A stretch of 64,000 nucleotides of DNA from Carboxylicivirga sediminis (GTDB lineage: Bacteria > Bacteroidota > Bacteroidia > Bacteroidales > Marinilabiliaceae), in NCBI RefSeq assembly GCF_018156225.1, contig NZ_JAGTAR010000026.1, forward strand, positions 28,682 through 92,681. The letters are read 5' to 3'. The translations under genes were made by a program, and so were the position numbers. Within the stretch, counting starts at the first letter, position 1, and each line of letters begins with the position of its first letter. The notes below the pieces were generated by a model, which saw nothing but the letters and a program-made list of their open reading frames with translations, was not told the DNA's origin and searched no databases. Positions 44,707 to 54,527 of the stretch are shown one piece after another.

Positions 44707-45582
44707 TTAGTGTCTGTTTCCGGTTAGAATCCTAAGTCGGTTGTTTTTAATAGTTACAACATAAAAGATTCCAATTAGAACAATACTCACAAACACTTGT
44801 ATAAAAACACTTGTTATTTGTTCGACTGTGAAAATGCTGATTATTGGAAATAAGAAAACTATAACTGGGGAGTGGTATAAATGCAGTAAGTAGCTAAAAC
44901 CCCCTGTTTTAGGCATTGAAATAGGAATTGTTATCAAAAATGAGAATATCAACCCAGCAATTGAAAATCTTAATAACTCAGGGAACTTAAAGTACATAAA
45001 GGCACCAAAAAATATTTGAATTGCAATGGATAGTTTGAGATGCTTTTCAAAATTTGCAATAAGGCTGCCAAAAAGAAACATAACAACGATATCCCACCGC
45101 AAAAATATTTTGCCAAATAGTAGAATTGGAATAATAATCAGTAGCATCTTAAAGTTTCTTTTTAGAAAAAGTTCTAGCATTACAAATAAGATGAAAATGT
45201 CTCTGATAAAATATGTTGGAGGATTGATTGGTGGTGAGTTTAGTGAAAGTATACCTTCTGTTATTAAAGTATAGTTGTAATCTAATCTATTAAGGTAGTT
45301 GAATCCTAGGTAGTTGGCAATAAGAACTGGAACTAGAACCAATGTATTGGCAATTAAATAGGGTATTAGTAAGCTGGCAACCTTTGTATTAAAGATGTTA
45401 TGCTTGTATCTCGTTTTATTCCAAAATAAGTATCCAGATATTAAAGAAAGTACTGGAGTGCCATATGTGGGTATCTTTTCGAATAGAAAATAGAAATAGC
45501 CAGATTCAATATTGTGCCGGGTATGAGTGAAAGTGATTAATATCACTGCAATTATTCGCATCAATTCTATACTACCCTTCAT
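44707..45582 (-). CDS. Acyltransferase-3 family membrane protein
   Basis: A 291-residue protein (start chosen at 45582, MKGSIELMRIIAVILITFTH; a longer frame begins at 45630) with about ten membrane helices. The N-terminal IELMRIIAVILITFTHTRH has the conserved first helix and His of the O-acyltransferase family that modifies surface glycans. Its codons look more A/T-rich than those of its neighbours, and it has no sugar-gene context, so recent transfer is possible. It meets porZ tail to tail without a gap. Confidence 0.8.
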   Translation of the reverse strand: MKGSIELMRIIAVILITFTHTRHNIESGYFYFLFEKIPTYGTPVLSLISGYLFWNKTRYKHNIFNTKVASLLIPYLIANTLVLVPVLIANYLGFNYLNRLDYNYTLITEGILSLNSPPINPPTYFIRDIFILFVMLELFLKRNFKMLLIIIPILLFGKIFLRWDIVVMFLFGSLIANFEKHLKLSIAIQIFFGAFMYFKFPELLRFSIAGLIFSFLITIPISMPKTGGFSYLLHLYHSPVIVFLFPIISIFTVEQITSVFIQVFVSIVLIGIFYVVTIKNNRLRILTGNRH

Positions 45583-45704
45583 GTGATTATTGTTTTTTAT
45601 TACATGCAAACATAATCTAAAAGGAATCATCTTAAAAATAATTGAATTAAACTATCTAACATTTGCCCATTTAACCTTTCAAAATTAGTTTTGTAACGAG
45701 GTGC

Positions 45705-45712
45705 TACATTTG
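45705..45712 (+). promoter_or_regulatory. Candidate -7 element TACATTTG
   Basis: TAnnTTTG match 37 bases before the start at 45749; a TTTTG lies nearby but with short spacing (11 bases). Confidence 0.4.
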
Positions 45713-45748
45713 TGAGTTACTTGCTTGTTTAATCGAACTATCAGAAAA

Positions 45749-48490
45749 ATGAAGAAAGCCTGGGTTGTTGCTACCATTGCGATTAGTTGTTTGTTATTGG
45801 GTTATATCCTTTACCAGGTAAGCCGCGTTAAATCATACGATAACACACAGTCTTTAGTAGCCGTGCCTGCTGATGCGGCTGTTATTATTAAGGCTGAGAA
45901 TGCTGATTGTATCTATAATGCTCTTTTTAATACCATCGATTATAAAGAGGAGCTGCAAAACTCTCAGGTGCTTAATAATGCCTTTAAGCAGATCCTTGCA
46001 CTTGACTCGATAACCTTTGAAAATGGTGTTAATGTATACCAAGAAATAAAAGGATTACCGGTCTATTATTCATTTCATGCTCAAGGCAAGGAAAGTGTTA
46101 GTCAACTTTTTGTTTTTGAGCTGCCCAATAAACGGGAGGAAGCTAAAATAGCAAGACTCATTAAGCAATTAAACGAGTTGGGGGCCGATGTGTCGGTAAG
46201 GAAGTATAATTCACAATCCATCTATAAAGTTACAGCCAATAAGCAGCAGTGGTTTGCCAATATCGACAATGGCATTTTATTGTTGAGTCAGTCAAGTTTG
46301 CTTATCGAAACCTCTATAAGGCAGCAGCAAAATCCTGATTCATGGGTGAATGGTGCAGATTTCAAGCAGATTTATAAGACCATTGGTGCAGGCTCAAAAC
46401 TAAATGTTTTCATCAATTTTCCGCGATTGCCGGATGTTATGAAACCTATACTCGGTGATGCTTTCCAGAGAAGTTCTAAAGTTGTTGGCGACCAAAGTAA
46501 ATGGGCTGAGTTTGATGTTGAAATTAGCAACCAGGCTATTGTACTAAATGGGTTTATGAGTGCTTCTAATACTGGTATCGTCAGTAAAATGCTTGAGAAT
46601 GCACGTCCGCAACGCACACAAATACAATATGTGCTACCTAGTAATACACGTGCTTACCTTTCGTTTTCGTTAGAGAGTGCGTCTGACATGAGGAAACGGA
46701 TTACAGGTTTCAACGATGCGAATGTGGATTATCAACGAAAACTCGAGCAGTGGCAAAAGAAATATGGTTTCAACCCTGAAGAAGAATTGTTTAGCCAGCT
46801 TACCGGTCGCCTGGCATTGGTGTATAGCGACTACAATAATCTGCAGCCCGAGGCAAACGGGTTATTAGTGCTTAAGCTGAAGAGTCAGTCATCTGGCAAA
46901 GAGGTGCTATTGGAGATGTTGCGTAAAATGAGTTCGGCATCGAGTAGTAGTATGGTTGTTAAAACCTATCGACCTGATAATGGGGTTAGCTATCCTGTTT
47001 ATCATGGTTTTGAAGAAGATGTTTTGGCTCACTTTTTTAATCCACTGTTGCCAAAAGTACCCCATAAATACCTGGCATTTTATGACGATAATTTGATTGT
47101 AGCCGATGCCCCTGTGCTGCTTGAGCAATTTATCTACAGTAATATGCTTAAGAAAACATTGGGTAACGAGAAGGCGCATCAACAGTTTCTGAGTAATTTT
47201 TCGAGCCGCGAAAATGTGTTTGCCTTTTGTGAAACTGCTCATCTGGCTGCTTATTTCGGAGAGACTTTTCAACCACTTTTAGGGCAGCTTAATGAAGCAC
47301 AAAAGGAGGCATTCAATAATTTTTATGGTATTGGCATGCAGCTTAGTGGTACTGGTAAGATGATTTATACAACCTCCTACTTGCAATACATGCCAAGTCG
47401 GGAGTCGGAGCCAAGAACCGTATGGCAAAGTCTGCTCGATTCAACCGTTAGCTTTAAGCCAGTACTGGTTGATAATCATTACACCCGCGAAAAAGAAGTC
47501 ATTGTGCAGGATGACGCCCATAACCTCTATCTGTTGAGTAATACTGGACGTGTCTTGTGGAAAAAACCTTTGGATAGTGAAATTTTAGGCGATGTAATCC
47601 AGGTTGATTATTATCGAAACAACAAGTTGCAATACCTTTTTAATACCCGCAAGTCTATTTATCTCTTGGATAGAAACGGTAACCATGTTGCCAATTTTCC
47701 GGTCCGATTGCCTTCGGATGCTACCAATGGAATGGCTGTTTTTGACTATGACAATAATCGTAACTACCGCTTTTTTATAGCTTGCGAAAACAGACGTATT
47801 TACCTGTATAACAATAAAGGCAATACCGTATCGGGTTGGAAGTTTGATAAAACTGACGGAAGGGTGACCATGCCCGTGCAGCACTTTCGCTCCAATGGAA
47901 AAGACTACATTGCATTTGCCGACGATAAGCGCAACTATATTTGCGATAGAAAAGGAAATATTAGGGTAAAGCTGAATAAGCAATTTGCCAGGAATCGTTA
48001 CTCTTCCTATTATTTATGTAATCAGAACCAGGCAGACGATTGTTTGGTTACAACTAACTCCGATGGTTTGCTGACCAAGATTAAACTATCCAATGGTGAA
48101 GTTAAATCATCGGTTCTCAAAACAATTGAAGAAACGCATGCTTTTAGCGCATTTGAGCATAATGGCAAACTGCATTATCAGGTTGTAGAACCGCATTGTG
48201 TAACTTGTTTCACCAGTGATGGTAAGGAAGTGTTAAAAAAGGAATTTGATAATGAGATTAATCTAAATGTTGATTTATACAGGTTTTCTGCACAAAACAT
48301 TAAACTAGGTGTTTCTGAAAAGGCCAATGGCCACATACACTTGCTAAATGCAGATGGCAGGACCTACAAAGGCTTTCCTCTGAAAGGCAACTCCCGATTC
48401 AGCATCGGCTTTCTAAAGTCATCTGCTTCCAGATTTAATTTAATTGTGGGAGGTTCTGATAACTACATATATAATTACCAGGTAGATTAA
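45749..48490 (+). CDS. DUF3352-like protein with C-terminal beta-propeller
   Basis: A 913-residue protein anchored by one N-terminal helix (about 3-22) and otherwise extracytoplasmic. The first 560 residues recall DUF3352 (VPADAAVIIKAENADCIYNA, FINFPRLPDVMKP, LPSNTRAYLSFSLESAS). The rest is a propeller with repeated motifs such as NLYLLSNTGRVLWKKPL, SIYLLDRNGNHVANFPVRL and RIYLYNNKGNTVSGWKF, like PQQ or WD repeats. Function unknown. Start is the ATG at 45749; a TTG eight codons upstream is less likely. Confidence 0.8.
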   Translation: MKKAWVVATIAISCLLLGYILYQVSRVKSYDNTQSLVAVPADAAVIIKAENADCIYNALFNTIDYKEELQNSQVLNNAFKQILALDSITFENGVNVYQEIKGLPVYYSFHAQGKESVSQLFVFELPNKREEAKIARLIKQLNELGADVSVRKYNSQSIYKVTANKQQWFANIDNGILLLSQSSLLIETSIRQQQNPDSWVNGADFKQIYKTIGAGSKLNVFINFPRLPDVMKPILGDAFQRSSKVVGDQSKWAEFDVEISNQAIVLNGFMSASNTGIVSKMLENARPQRTQIQYVLPSNTRAYLSFSLESASDMRKRITGFNDANVDYQRKLEQWQKKYGFNPEEELFSQLTGRLALVYSDYNNLQPEANGLLVLKLKSQSSGKEVLLEMLRKMSSASSSSMVVKTYRPDNGVSYPVYHGFEEDVLAHFFNPLLPKVPHKYLAFYDDNLIVADAPVLLEQFIYSNMLKKTLGNEKAHQQFLSNFSSRENVFAFCETAHLAAYFGETFQPLLGQLNEAQKEAFNNFYGIGMQLSGTGKMIYTTSYLQYMPSRESEPRTVWQSLLDSTVSFKPVLVDNHYTREKEVIVQDDAHNLYLLSNTGRVLWKKPLDSEILGDVIQVDYYRNNKLQYLFNTRKSIYLLDRNGNHVANFPVRLPSDATNGMAVFDYDNNRNYRFFIACENRRIYLYNNKGNTVSGWKFDKTDGRVTMPVQHFRSNGKDYIAFADDKRNYICDRKGNIRVKLNKQFARNRYSSYYLCNQNQADDCLVTTNSDGLLTKIKLSNGEVKSSVLKTIEETHAFSAFEHNGKLHYQVVEPHCVTCFTSDGKEVLKKEFDNEINLNVDLYRFSAQNIKLGVSEKANGHIHLLNADGRTYKGFPLKGNSRFSIGFLKSSASRFNLIVGGSDNYIYNYQVD

Positions 48491-48501
48491 TAATTGTAAT
48501 A

Positions 48502-49491
48502 ATGATGAAACTGAAAATTGGTGTACTGGGCGTGTCAAATCACTTTATTAAACGAGTGGTTCTACCTATGCAGGAATTGAGTAATGTGGAGATGTATGCC
48601 ATCGCTTCACGCTCTTTGAATAAAGCAGCTGAAGCAGCTCAGCAATTTAATATTGAGCACTACTATGGTAGTTACGACCACTTGCTTGCCAATAAAGAGG
48701 TGCAGGCTGTGTATATTCCGCTGCCGAATCATATGCATGCCGAATGGATTAAAAAGGCAGCCAATGCTGGCAAGCATATTCTTTGCGAGAAACCAATGAG
48801 TATGAATGCCGAAGAAGCCATGGAAGTGGTGGAGTATTGCCAAAAGCGAGGCGTCATTCTCATGGAAGCATTTATGTATAAGCATCATCCGCAATGGCTG
48901 AAGGTGCGTGATATTATCAGAACCAATAATATTGGTAAAATCCAGTATATCAACACCTCTTTCTCATACAATAATCCTTCAGCATCTAACATTAGAAATG
49001 TAAAAGAATATGGTGGCGGCGGATTGCGTGATATAGGTTGTTATGCTATTTCTGTTCCGCGTTTTTTGTTTGGCAAAGAGCCTCAGAGGGTAGTTAGTTT
49101 GCTGAGTTTTCATCCTGAATTTGGAACAGATATGCTTACTTCTGCTATCCTTGACTTTGGAACGGCTCGTGCTACTTTTAATGTGTCAACGTGCGCCAGT
49201 GCCTTTCAAAAAGTTGATATTGTTGCTTCAGCAGGGCGTATAACCATTCATTTACCATTTAATACCTATAATGATGTGCCAGCTAAAGTAACTGTTGAAT
49301 CAGCCATTGGCACTCGCAAATTATTAATAGAACCAGCTGATCATTATGGATTGATGATAGCTGATTTTGCTGAAATGGTAGAAGGAAAGCAGCAAGTGTC
49401 GGTTAGTGAAGATGATGCCATACTGAACCAAAAAGTGCTGGATGCGGTAATTAGATCTTCAGAAACTAGCTCCTGGGAGTCAGTTGTGTAA
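48502..49491 (+). CDS. Gfo/Idh/MocA-family oxidoreductase
   Basis: A 329-residue NAD(P)-dependent dehydrogenase. N-terminal Rossmann domain (KIGVLGVSNHFIKRVVLPM), IPLPNHMHAEWIKKAANAGK and the catalytic Lys of ILCEKPMSMNAEEAM are family hallmarks; the C-terminal part has GGGGLRDIGCYAIS. Substrates in this family are sugars or inositols; none can be named here. The glycine motif GVLGVSNHF departs from the usual GxGxxG. Starts 11 bases after the DUF3352-like gene. Confidence 0.9.
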   Translation: MMKLKIGVLGVSNHFIKRVVLPMQELSNVEMYAIASRSLNKAAEAAQQFNIEHYYGSYDHLLANKEVQAVYIPLPNHMHAEWIKKAANAGKHILCEKPMSMNAEEAMEVVEYCQKRGVILMEAFMYKHHPQWLKVRDIIRTNNIGKIQYINTSFSYNNPSASNIRNVKEYGGGGLRDIGCYAISVPRFLFGKEPQRVVSLLSFHPEFGTDMLTSAILDFGTARATFNVSTCASAFQKVDIVASAGRITIHLPFNTYNDVPAKVTVESAIGTRKLLIEPADHYGLMIADFAEMVEGKQQVSVSEDDAILNQKVLDAVIRSSETSSWESVV

Positions 49492-49565
49492 GTCGTTTTT
49501 TAAGGTTTTTTAAAGAACTTTGGCATGAATAATGCGTAACACCGTCTGGATGAAATAAGGGTGTT

Positions 49566-50120
49566 ATGAAAAAACGTACTAACTATAATGTGCTTGAATT
49601 AACAAGCCGCAGTCAGTTTGTTCCTGCAAAAGGATATAATGAAAAGATTGAACTTGTTAAGATTCGGAAAAATAATGAGTTCAGTTTCACACTTCCGAAT
49701 GTGCCAATGAAAAAGGGCTGGTGGGAAAATCTGGCAGTTATCGGCGATATTCTGAAGAGTATATTAGCACACCCTGAAGTGCATTTTTTTATAGCATTAC
49801 ATAATGGTGAAGTTATCGGCTCATTCGATTTAATTGTGCTACCCGACCGTCAGGTGGAAATACGTGATTTGGGAATTGCCAGTGATAGCCTGGATTTTGA
49901 GCTTAGGGCATTGTTTCTGTCAAAAGTGGTTGATTATTGTTTTCAGTTTGAGCCTACGCGCATATTTTGCCATGCCAGCGAATTTGAGAAAATGTCTGCC
50001 ATCTCCAATTATCTGTCGCAAGGCTTTACCATTAATTCACAAAATAATGGTGTCAGTACTGATAATGAATTAAAAGAGATGAATCATCTTCAGTCTGGTT
50101 TTCTTCTCAATTTGAATTAG
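49566..50120 (+). CDS. GNAT-like protein of unknown function
   Basis: A 184-residue soluble protein. The order of elements, HFFIALHNGEVIGSFDLIVL then VEIRDLGIASDSLDFELRALFLSKVVDYCF and ICHASEFEKMSAISNYLSQG-like helix, fits a GNAT acetyltransferase fold, but the acyl-CoA loop R/Q-x2-G-x-G/A is not present, so activity is doubtful. A seven-pair inverted repeat (TAACACC / GGTGTTA) ends on the start codon. Confidence 0.6.
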   Translation: MKKRTNYNVLELTSRSQFVPAKGYNEKIELVKIRKNNEFSFTLPNVPMKKGWWENLAVIGDILKSILAHPEVHFFIALHNGEVIGSFDLIVLPDRQVEIRDLGIASDSLDFELRALFLSKVVDYCFQFEPTRIFCHASEFEKMSAISNYLSQGFTINSQNNGVSTDNELKEMNHLQSGFLLNLN

Positions 50121-50427
50121 TGGCTTGGTTGGGCTAAATAGCAATCAGCCTCTTGTTAATCAAGATATTTGAATCGTTTAAGGGTTATATCCGTTATTTA
50201 GCGTAATTTTTCAAAACAATTCTGCCGTTTCTCCGTACTACCACTGACGTGAGAAGTAATTAGTTATTTTATTGTTCTATCTTGCACATGCTGCTCGATA
50301 GTTGAATGTGTAGTTTTAAGAAATTCATTAATGGAAAGGTGATGATATTGTATTGTTCTTTCTACTTTTGTATTTCTTGCTATATTGCAGTAAGATAAGA
50401 AGTCGTAAGTCTAACACACTTCAAAAT
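50121..50427 (+). promoter_or_regulatory. Intergenic region with candidate promoter for the SiaB-SiaC genes
   Basis: About 307 bases without a gene. The only clear signal is TACTTTTG at 50363-50370, a TAnnTTTG match 57 bases before the ATG at 50428. It lies inside an in-frame longer reading frame starting at 50353, which argues that the shorter start is real. No terminator is seen behind the GNAT-like gene. Confidence 0.4.
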
Positions 50428-50997
50428 ATGGATAAGAATAAAGAAAACCATGGGTTTCTGGACTTTGCCTATCAGATGTACAAGACCATGAAAACCAATG
50501 AAATTAATTTGGTGTATGAAGGGGAGGTAACCCAGGAAATTACTAAAACATTTACTTCATTGACAGAGCGGAGCCTCGAAAAGAGTCAGGAGTCAAATAC
50601 TGTTCAGCGTAAGGTGTTTAATGTAATGGTGGAGTGCCTTCAGAATATTAGTAAGCATGCCGATTCATTGGATGATGATGAGGATGAGCGCAGGGGAATT
50701 GTTATGGTGAGTCATGGTGAAAGAAGCTATAACATTATTACCGGTAATGTTATTAAAAATGAAAAGGTGCCTGAGTTGAAAGCCAACCTGGAGCTGGTTA
50801 ACAGCCTGGATAAAAAAGGACTGTCGGAGCTATACAAAAAGCAGATGAAAGAAGGCAGGATTTCTGATAAGGGTGGAGCCGGACTTGGGTTTATCGATAT
50901 CGCTAAGAAAACCGGCAGTAAACTTAGCTATGAGTTTAAGAAATTAAATGAAGACGTTAGCTTTTTTATCTTAACATCAACTGTACAACGAAACTAA
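50428..50997 (+). CDS. siaB: SiaB-family protein kinase (DUF6272)
   Basis: A 189-residue GHKL-type ATPase domain. N-box-like VFNVMVECLQNISKHAD near residue 75 and glycine loop GGAGLGFIDIAKKTG near 158 are visible. In Pseudomonas SiaB phosphorylates SiaC to switch a cyclase; here the SiaC gene follows after 12 bases. No His-phospho-acceptor domain is present, as expected for this family. Start from the promoter position and from the usual length. Confidence 0.82.
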   Translation: MDKNKENHGFLDFAYQMYKTMKTNEINLVYEGEVTQEITKTFTSLTERSLEKSQESNTVQRKVFNVMVECLQNISKHADSLDDDEDERRGIVMVSHGERSYNIITGNVIKNEKVPELKANLELVNSLDKKGLSELYKKQMKEGRISDKGGAGLGFIDIAKKTGSKLSYEFKKLNEDVSFFILTSTVQRN

Positions 50998-51009
50998 TCA
51001 GACTATAAA

Positions 51010-51390
51010 ATGGAAGTAATTAATATTGTAGGTACTGACGATACACCTAATGTAATACTGGATAAAGACAACGGTAAATTTGAAATTTCGGGGCGTTCGT
51101 TACCTGAAGATGTGAATATGTTCTATGAGCCAATTCTTAACTGGATTGATGCCTATGCCGAAGCGCCAGCTGAGAAAACAGAATTCAACTTTAAGCTGGA
51201 GTATTTTAACACTGCTTCATCAAAAGTGATTCTTGATATACTGCTTAAGTTCGAAGAAATTGTTGAAAATGATCATGATGTTGTCATCAAATGGCACTAT
51301 CACGAAGAAGAAGAAGATATGCTTGAAGCAGGCGAAGAATACGCCGATATAGTAGAGATACCTTTTGATTACATTTCATATACCGACTAA
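51010..51390 (+). CDS. siaC: SiaC-family regulatory phosphoprotein (DUF1987)
   Basis: A 126-residue STAS-like protein. The DUF1987 core shows FEISGRSLPEDVNMFYEPIL and FKLEYFNTASSKVILDILL; the phospho-Thr corresponds exactly to Thr68. In Pseudomonas unphosphorylated SiaC activates the cyclase SiaD and is dephosphorylated by the PP2C enzyme SiaA. Neither a SiaD-like cyclase nor an adjacent PP2C gene is present; the closest PP2C is at 20159. It ends 30 bases before the transporter gene. Confidence 0.88.
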   Translation: MEVINIVGTDDTPNVILDKDNGKFEISGRSLPEDVNMFYEPILNWIDAYAEAPAEKTEFNFKLEYFNTASSKVILDILLKFEEIVENDHDVVIKWHYHEEEEDMLEAGEEYADIVEIPFDYISYTD

Positions 51391-51420
51391 TTTAAAACTG
51401 ACCTCCCAGAAAGCTAAAAT

Positions 51421-54400
51421 ATGAGTGAAGAAATTCTGAAGGCACTGATGCAACTGTTTGGTTTAATTGCCAAGCAGGATGGTGGTGTTGAAGCGAATGA
51501 GACAGAGTATGTAAGAACTTTTCTTGAGCAGCAGTTAAATGCCGAGGCTGTGGAAGAATATTATTCGCTCTTTCTGAAATTCTCAAAAGATTCGAAACTT
51601 GGCAAGGGAGAGCCGGAAGGTAAGGTAAAGCTAACGTCGATGAAAGATTCCGTGAAAATCCTCGGAATCTGTAAAAAAATCAATAAGCAGCTGAATAAGG
51701 AGCAGAAAGTGGTGGTGCTGCTGCGTTTGTATGAGCTGGTTAATGCCGATCGTAAGTTTACCGAACAACGCATGGCCATCATCAATACGGTGGCCGATGT
51801 ATTTAAATTGCCAAAGGAAGAAATTGAAGCTATTGAGACCTATACAGTCAACAATGCAGTTCAAGAGCTTGATTTGGAGGATGTACTCATTGTTAACCAC
51901 CATACCGATGAGTTTACAAAAGCAAAACACATTCAATCAGGCGAACTTGATGGAGATGTACTTATCTTGCGAGTAAACAGCGCTGGGCTATATTTCGTCA
52001 GGTATACAGGTAATCAGGATCTGTTCCTGAATGGCTTGTTAATTAATAATCGCCGTATCTATCTGTTTCCCAAGGGAAGCTTCATTAAACTACCCAAAGG
52101 TCAGCCAGTTTACTATACAGATGTGGTCTCACGGTTTATGTCCGATTCATCAGTATCTAAAATCTCCTACGAGGTTAAAGATGTTGGTTTTCAGTTCAAG
52201 ACTGGTGGTATCGGTCTGCGCAATGTTAACATCTCAGAAGAACAGGGTAAGCTCATTGGTATTATGGGTGCCAGTGGAGCCGGTAAAACGACGCTTTTAA
52301 ACGTTCTTTGTGGGAATGAAACACCTACTGCCGGGGAGGTGTTGATTAATAGTTATAGTCTTCATCGCGAGCGCGATAAGGTGGAGGGTGTGATTGGTTA
52401 CATACCTCAAGACGACCTGCTGATTGAAGAATTAACCGTATACGAAAACCTCTATTATAATGCTAAGCTCTGTTTTAAAGATAAAGGTGAAGCAGAAATA
52501 GAGGAGATGGTGAACAATACGCTTACTAGCCTTGGCTTGTATGAGCGTCGTAACCTGAAGGTGGGTTCTCCACTTAATAAAATGATTAGTGGCGGTCAAC
52601 GCAAACGACTGAATATTGCCCTTGAGTTAATTCGAGAGCCAGGTATTTTGTTTGTTGATGAGCCAACATCTGGATTGTCATCACGCGATTCGGAGAATGT
52701 TATGAACCTCCTGCGTGAACTGGCATTAAAGGGCAAGCTTATTTTTGTTGTTATTCACCAGCCATCATCAGATATCTATAAGATGTTTGATAAGATGTAT
52801 ATCCTTGATACGGGCGGTTATCCGGTCTATTATGGTAATCCCAGCGAATCATTGATATATTTCAAGCGTCTGGATGCGCAAATCAACAGTGATCAGGGTG
52901 AATGTGGTACATGTGGTAACCTCAATCCGGAGTTAATTTTCAATATCATTGATGCCAATGTGATCGATGAATATGGAAATTACACGAATAAAAGAAAAAC
53001 CTCGCCTGAGGAATGGCATGAACATTACAAAGAAAACATTGAATTGCCACAGGTGGAACAGGTTAATTCTACACCGCCAAAATCATTGAATATACCTTCG
53101 TGGTTTAAGCAATTCTTTATTTATACGCTTCGCGATTTTAAATCGAAAATCAGTAACACCCAGTATATTCTGCTCAATTTGCTGGAAGCCCCCTTTCTAG
53201 GGTTTATTCTGGCCTACCTCATTCGTTACATTGTCGATCCTGAATCGGATATCTACGTTTTCCGTGAGAATGAGAACATAGCGCCATACATCTTCATGGG
53301 TATTATTGTTGCTTTGTTTTTTGGTCTGATAATCAGTGCGGAGGAGATATTCAAAGATGCAAAAATATTAAAGCGGGAGAAGTTCCTGAACCTGAGTCGC
53401 TCCAGTTACCTGGCTTCTAAAATTCTGATATTGTTTGTGATGTCGGCTATTCAGATGACCCTATTCGTAGTTGTTGCCAATAGCATCTTAGGCATTAAAG
53501 GGATGAATTTTGAATTCTGGCTGGCACTCTTTTCAGTATCTGCTTTTGCCAATATCCTTGGCCTGATACTTTCAGCATCATTCAATTCCATTGTAACCAT
53601 CTATATTTTGATTCCATTGGTAATGATCCCACAAATGGTATTGGGCGGAGCGATGTTTACATTTGATAAACTGAATAAAGACTTTACAAGTGTTGATAAA
53701 GTGCCGTTAGTAGCGGAGGTGATGCCTTCGCGCTATATTTACGAAGGATTAATTGTACACCAATACAAGCACAATAATTTTAAGAAAAATATTTTTAAAG
53801 TAGAGCTGCAGCAAAGTAGTGCTGACTTTAAGAATGTATACTATCTGCCTGAATTGGAAGAAATTATTGACAATTGCCGCATAGCAGATAAATCAAGTAA
53901 GGGCTTTTCTGATGATATTGCTTTATTGCGCAATGAATTGAGTAAGGAACAGAAACGGGTTCCATCTATCGAATTCATCGGGATGGATAAATTAACAGTG
54001 AACGAATTTAATGAGCAGGTTGCCAGTGATGTCAAAGTTTACATTGAGCAATTGAAGAATCATTATCGCGACCTGTTTAATACAGCTGATAATACCATTA
54101 ACCGTTTTATGTCAGATAATATCAGAAACAATAAAGACCGTTTTAATGCCATACGAGATGCCTATTTTAATGAAAGCATCTCTGATATTGTTCGTAAAAC
54201 ATTTGATAAAAATAAGATGCTGCGCGATGGTGATAAGCTGATTCAGGTGGTTGATCCGATTTATCAAATACCTGAGCCAGAGACAGCCATTTCGTTCAGA
54301 ACGCATTTCTTTGCACCACAGAAGCATTTTGCAGGGCACTTTTTTGATACTTTGTGGTTCAATATAATGGTGGTTTGGTTGCTCACTATTTTGATGTATA

Positions 54401-54471
54401 TAGCTCTGTACTTTGATCTCCTGAAGCGGAGCCTGGACTTCTTTGGTGAATTAAAACTGTTTAAAAAGTAA
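51421..54471 (+). CDS. ABCG-type transporter with TerB-like and FHA-like N-terminal domains
   Basis: A 1016-residue protein. Residues 1-145 are a helical TerB/DnaJ-co-chaperone-like domain (LFGLIAKQDGGVEANETEYV, LYELVNADRKFTEQRM). Residues about 150-245 look like an FHA-type beta sandwich. The ABC domain (about 260-490) has Walker A MGASGAGKTTLLN, signature ISGGQRKRLNIALELI, and Walker B ILFVDEPTSGLS. C-terminal membrane helices (about 570-800) are ABC2-type, with a long hydrophilic insert (about 800-975) and a final helix near 980-1000. An FHA-like domain suggests control by a phosphothreonine; the neighbouring SiaB/SiaC pair makes that attractive (inference). Substrate unknown. Confidence 0.85.
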   Translation: MSEEILKALMQLFGLIAKQDGGVEANETEYVRTFLEQQLNAEAVEEYYSLFLKFSKDSKLGKGEPEGKVKLTSMKDSVKILGICKKINKQLNKEQKVVVLLRLYELVNADRKFTEQRMAIINTVADVFKLPKEEIEAIETYTVNNAVQELDLEDVLIVNHHTDEFTKAKHIQSGELDGDVLILRVNSAGLYFVRYTGNQDLFLNGLLINNRRIYLFPKGSFIKLPKGQPVYYTDVVSRFMSDSSVSKISYEVKDVGFQFKTGGIGLRNVNISEEQGKLIGIMGASGAGKTTLLNVLCGNETPTAGEVLINSYSLHRERDKVEGVIGYIPQDDLLIEELTVYENLYYNAKLCFKDKGEAEIEEMVNNTLTSLGLYERRNLKVGSPLNKMISGGQRKRLNIALELIREPGILFVDEPTSGLSSRDSENVMNLLRELALKGKLIFVVIHQPSSDIYKMFDKMYILDTGGYPVYYGNPSESLIYFKRLDAQINSDQGECGTCGNLNPELIFNIIDANVIDEYGNYTNKRKTSPEEWHEHYKENIELPQVEQVNSTPPKSLNIPSWFKQFFIYTLRDFKSKISNTQYILLNLLEAPFLGFILAYLIRYIVDPESDIYVFRENENIAPYIFMGIIVALFFGLIISAEEIFKDAKILKREKFLNLSRSSYLASKILILFVMSAIQMTLFVVVANSILGIKGMNFEFWLALFSVSAFANILGLILSASFNSIVTIYILIPLVMIPQMVLGGAMFTFDKLNKDFTSVDKVPLVAEVMPSRYIYEGLIVHQYKHNNFKKNIFKVELQQSSADFKNVYYLPELEEIIDNCRIADKSSKGFSDDIALLRNELSKEQKRVPSIEFIGMDKLTVNEFNEQVASDVKVYIEQLKNHYRDLFNTADNTINRFMSDNIRNNKDRFNAIRDAYFNESISDIVRKTFDKNKMLRDGDKLIQVVDPIYQIPEPETAISFRTHFFAPQKHFAGHFFDTLWFNIMVVWLLTILMYIALYFDLLKRSLDFFGELKLFKK

Positions 54472-54527
54472 CCTTTTACTAAATAATTGAGTATAATTGC
54501 TTCAATCGAAATTAAAAACGTACTAAA

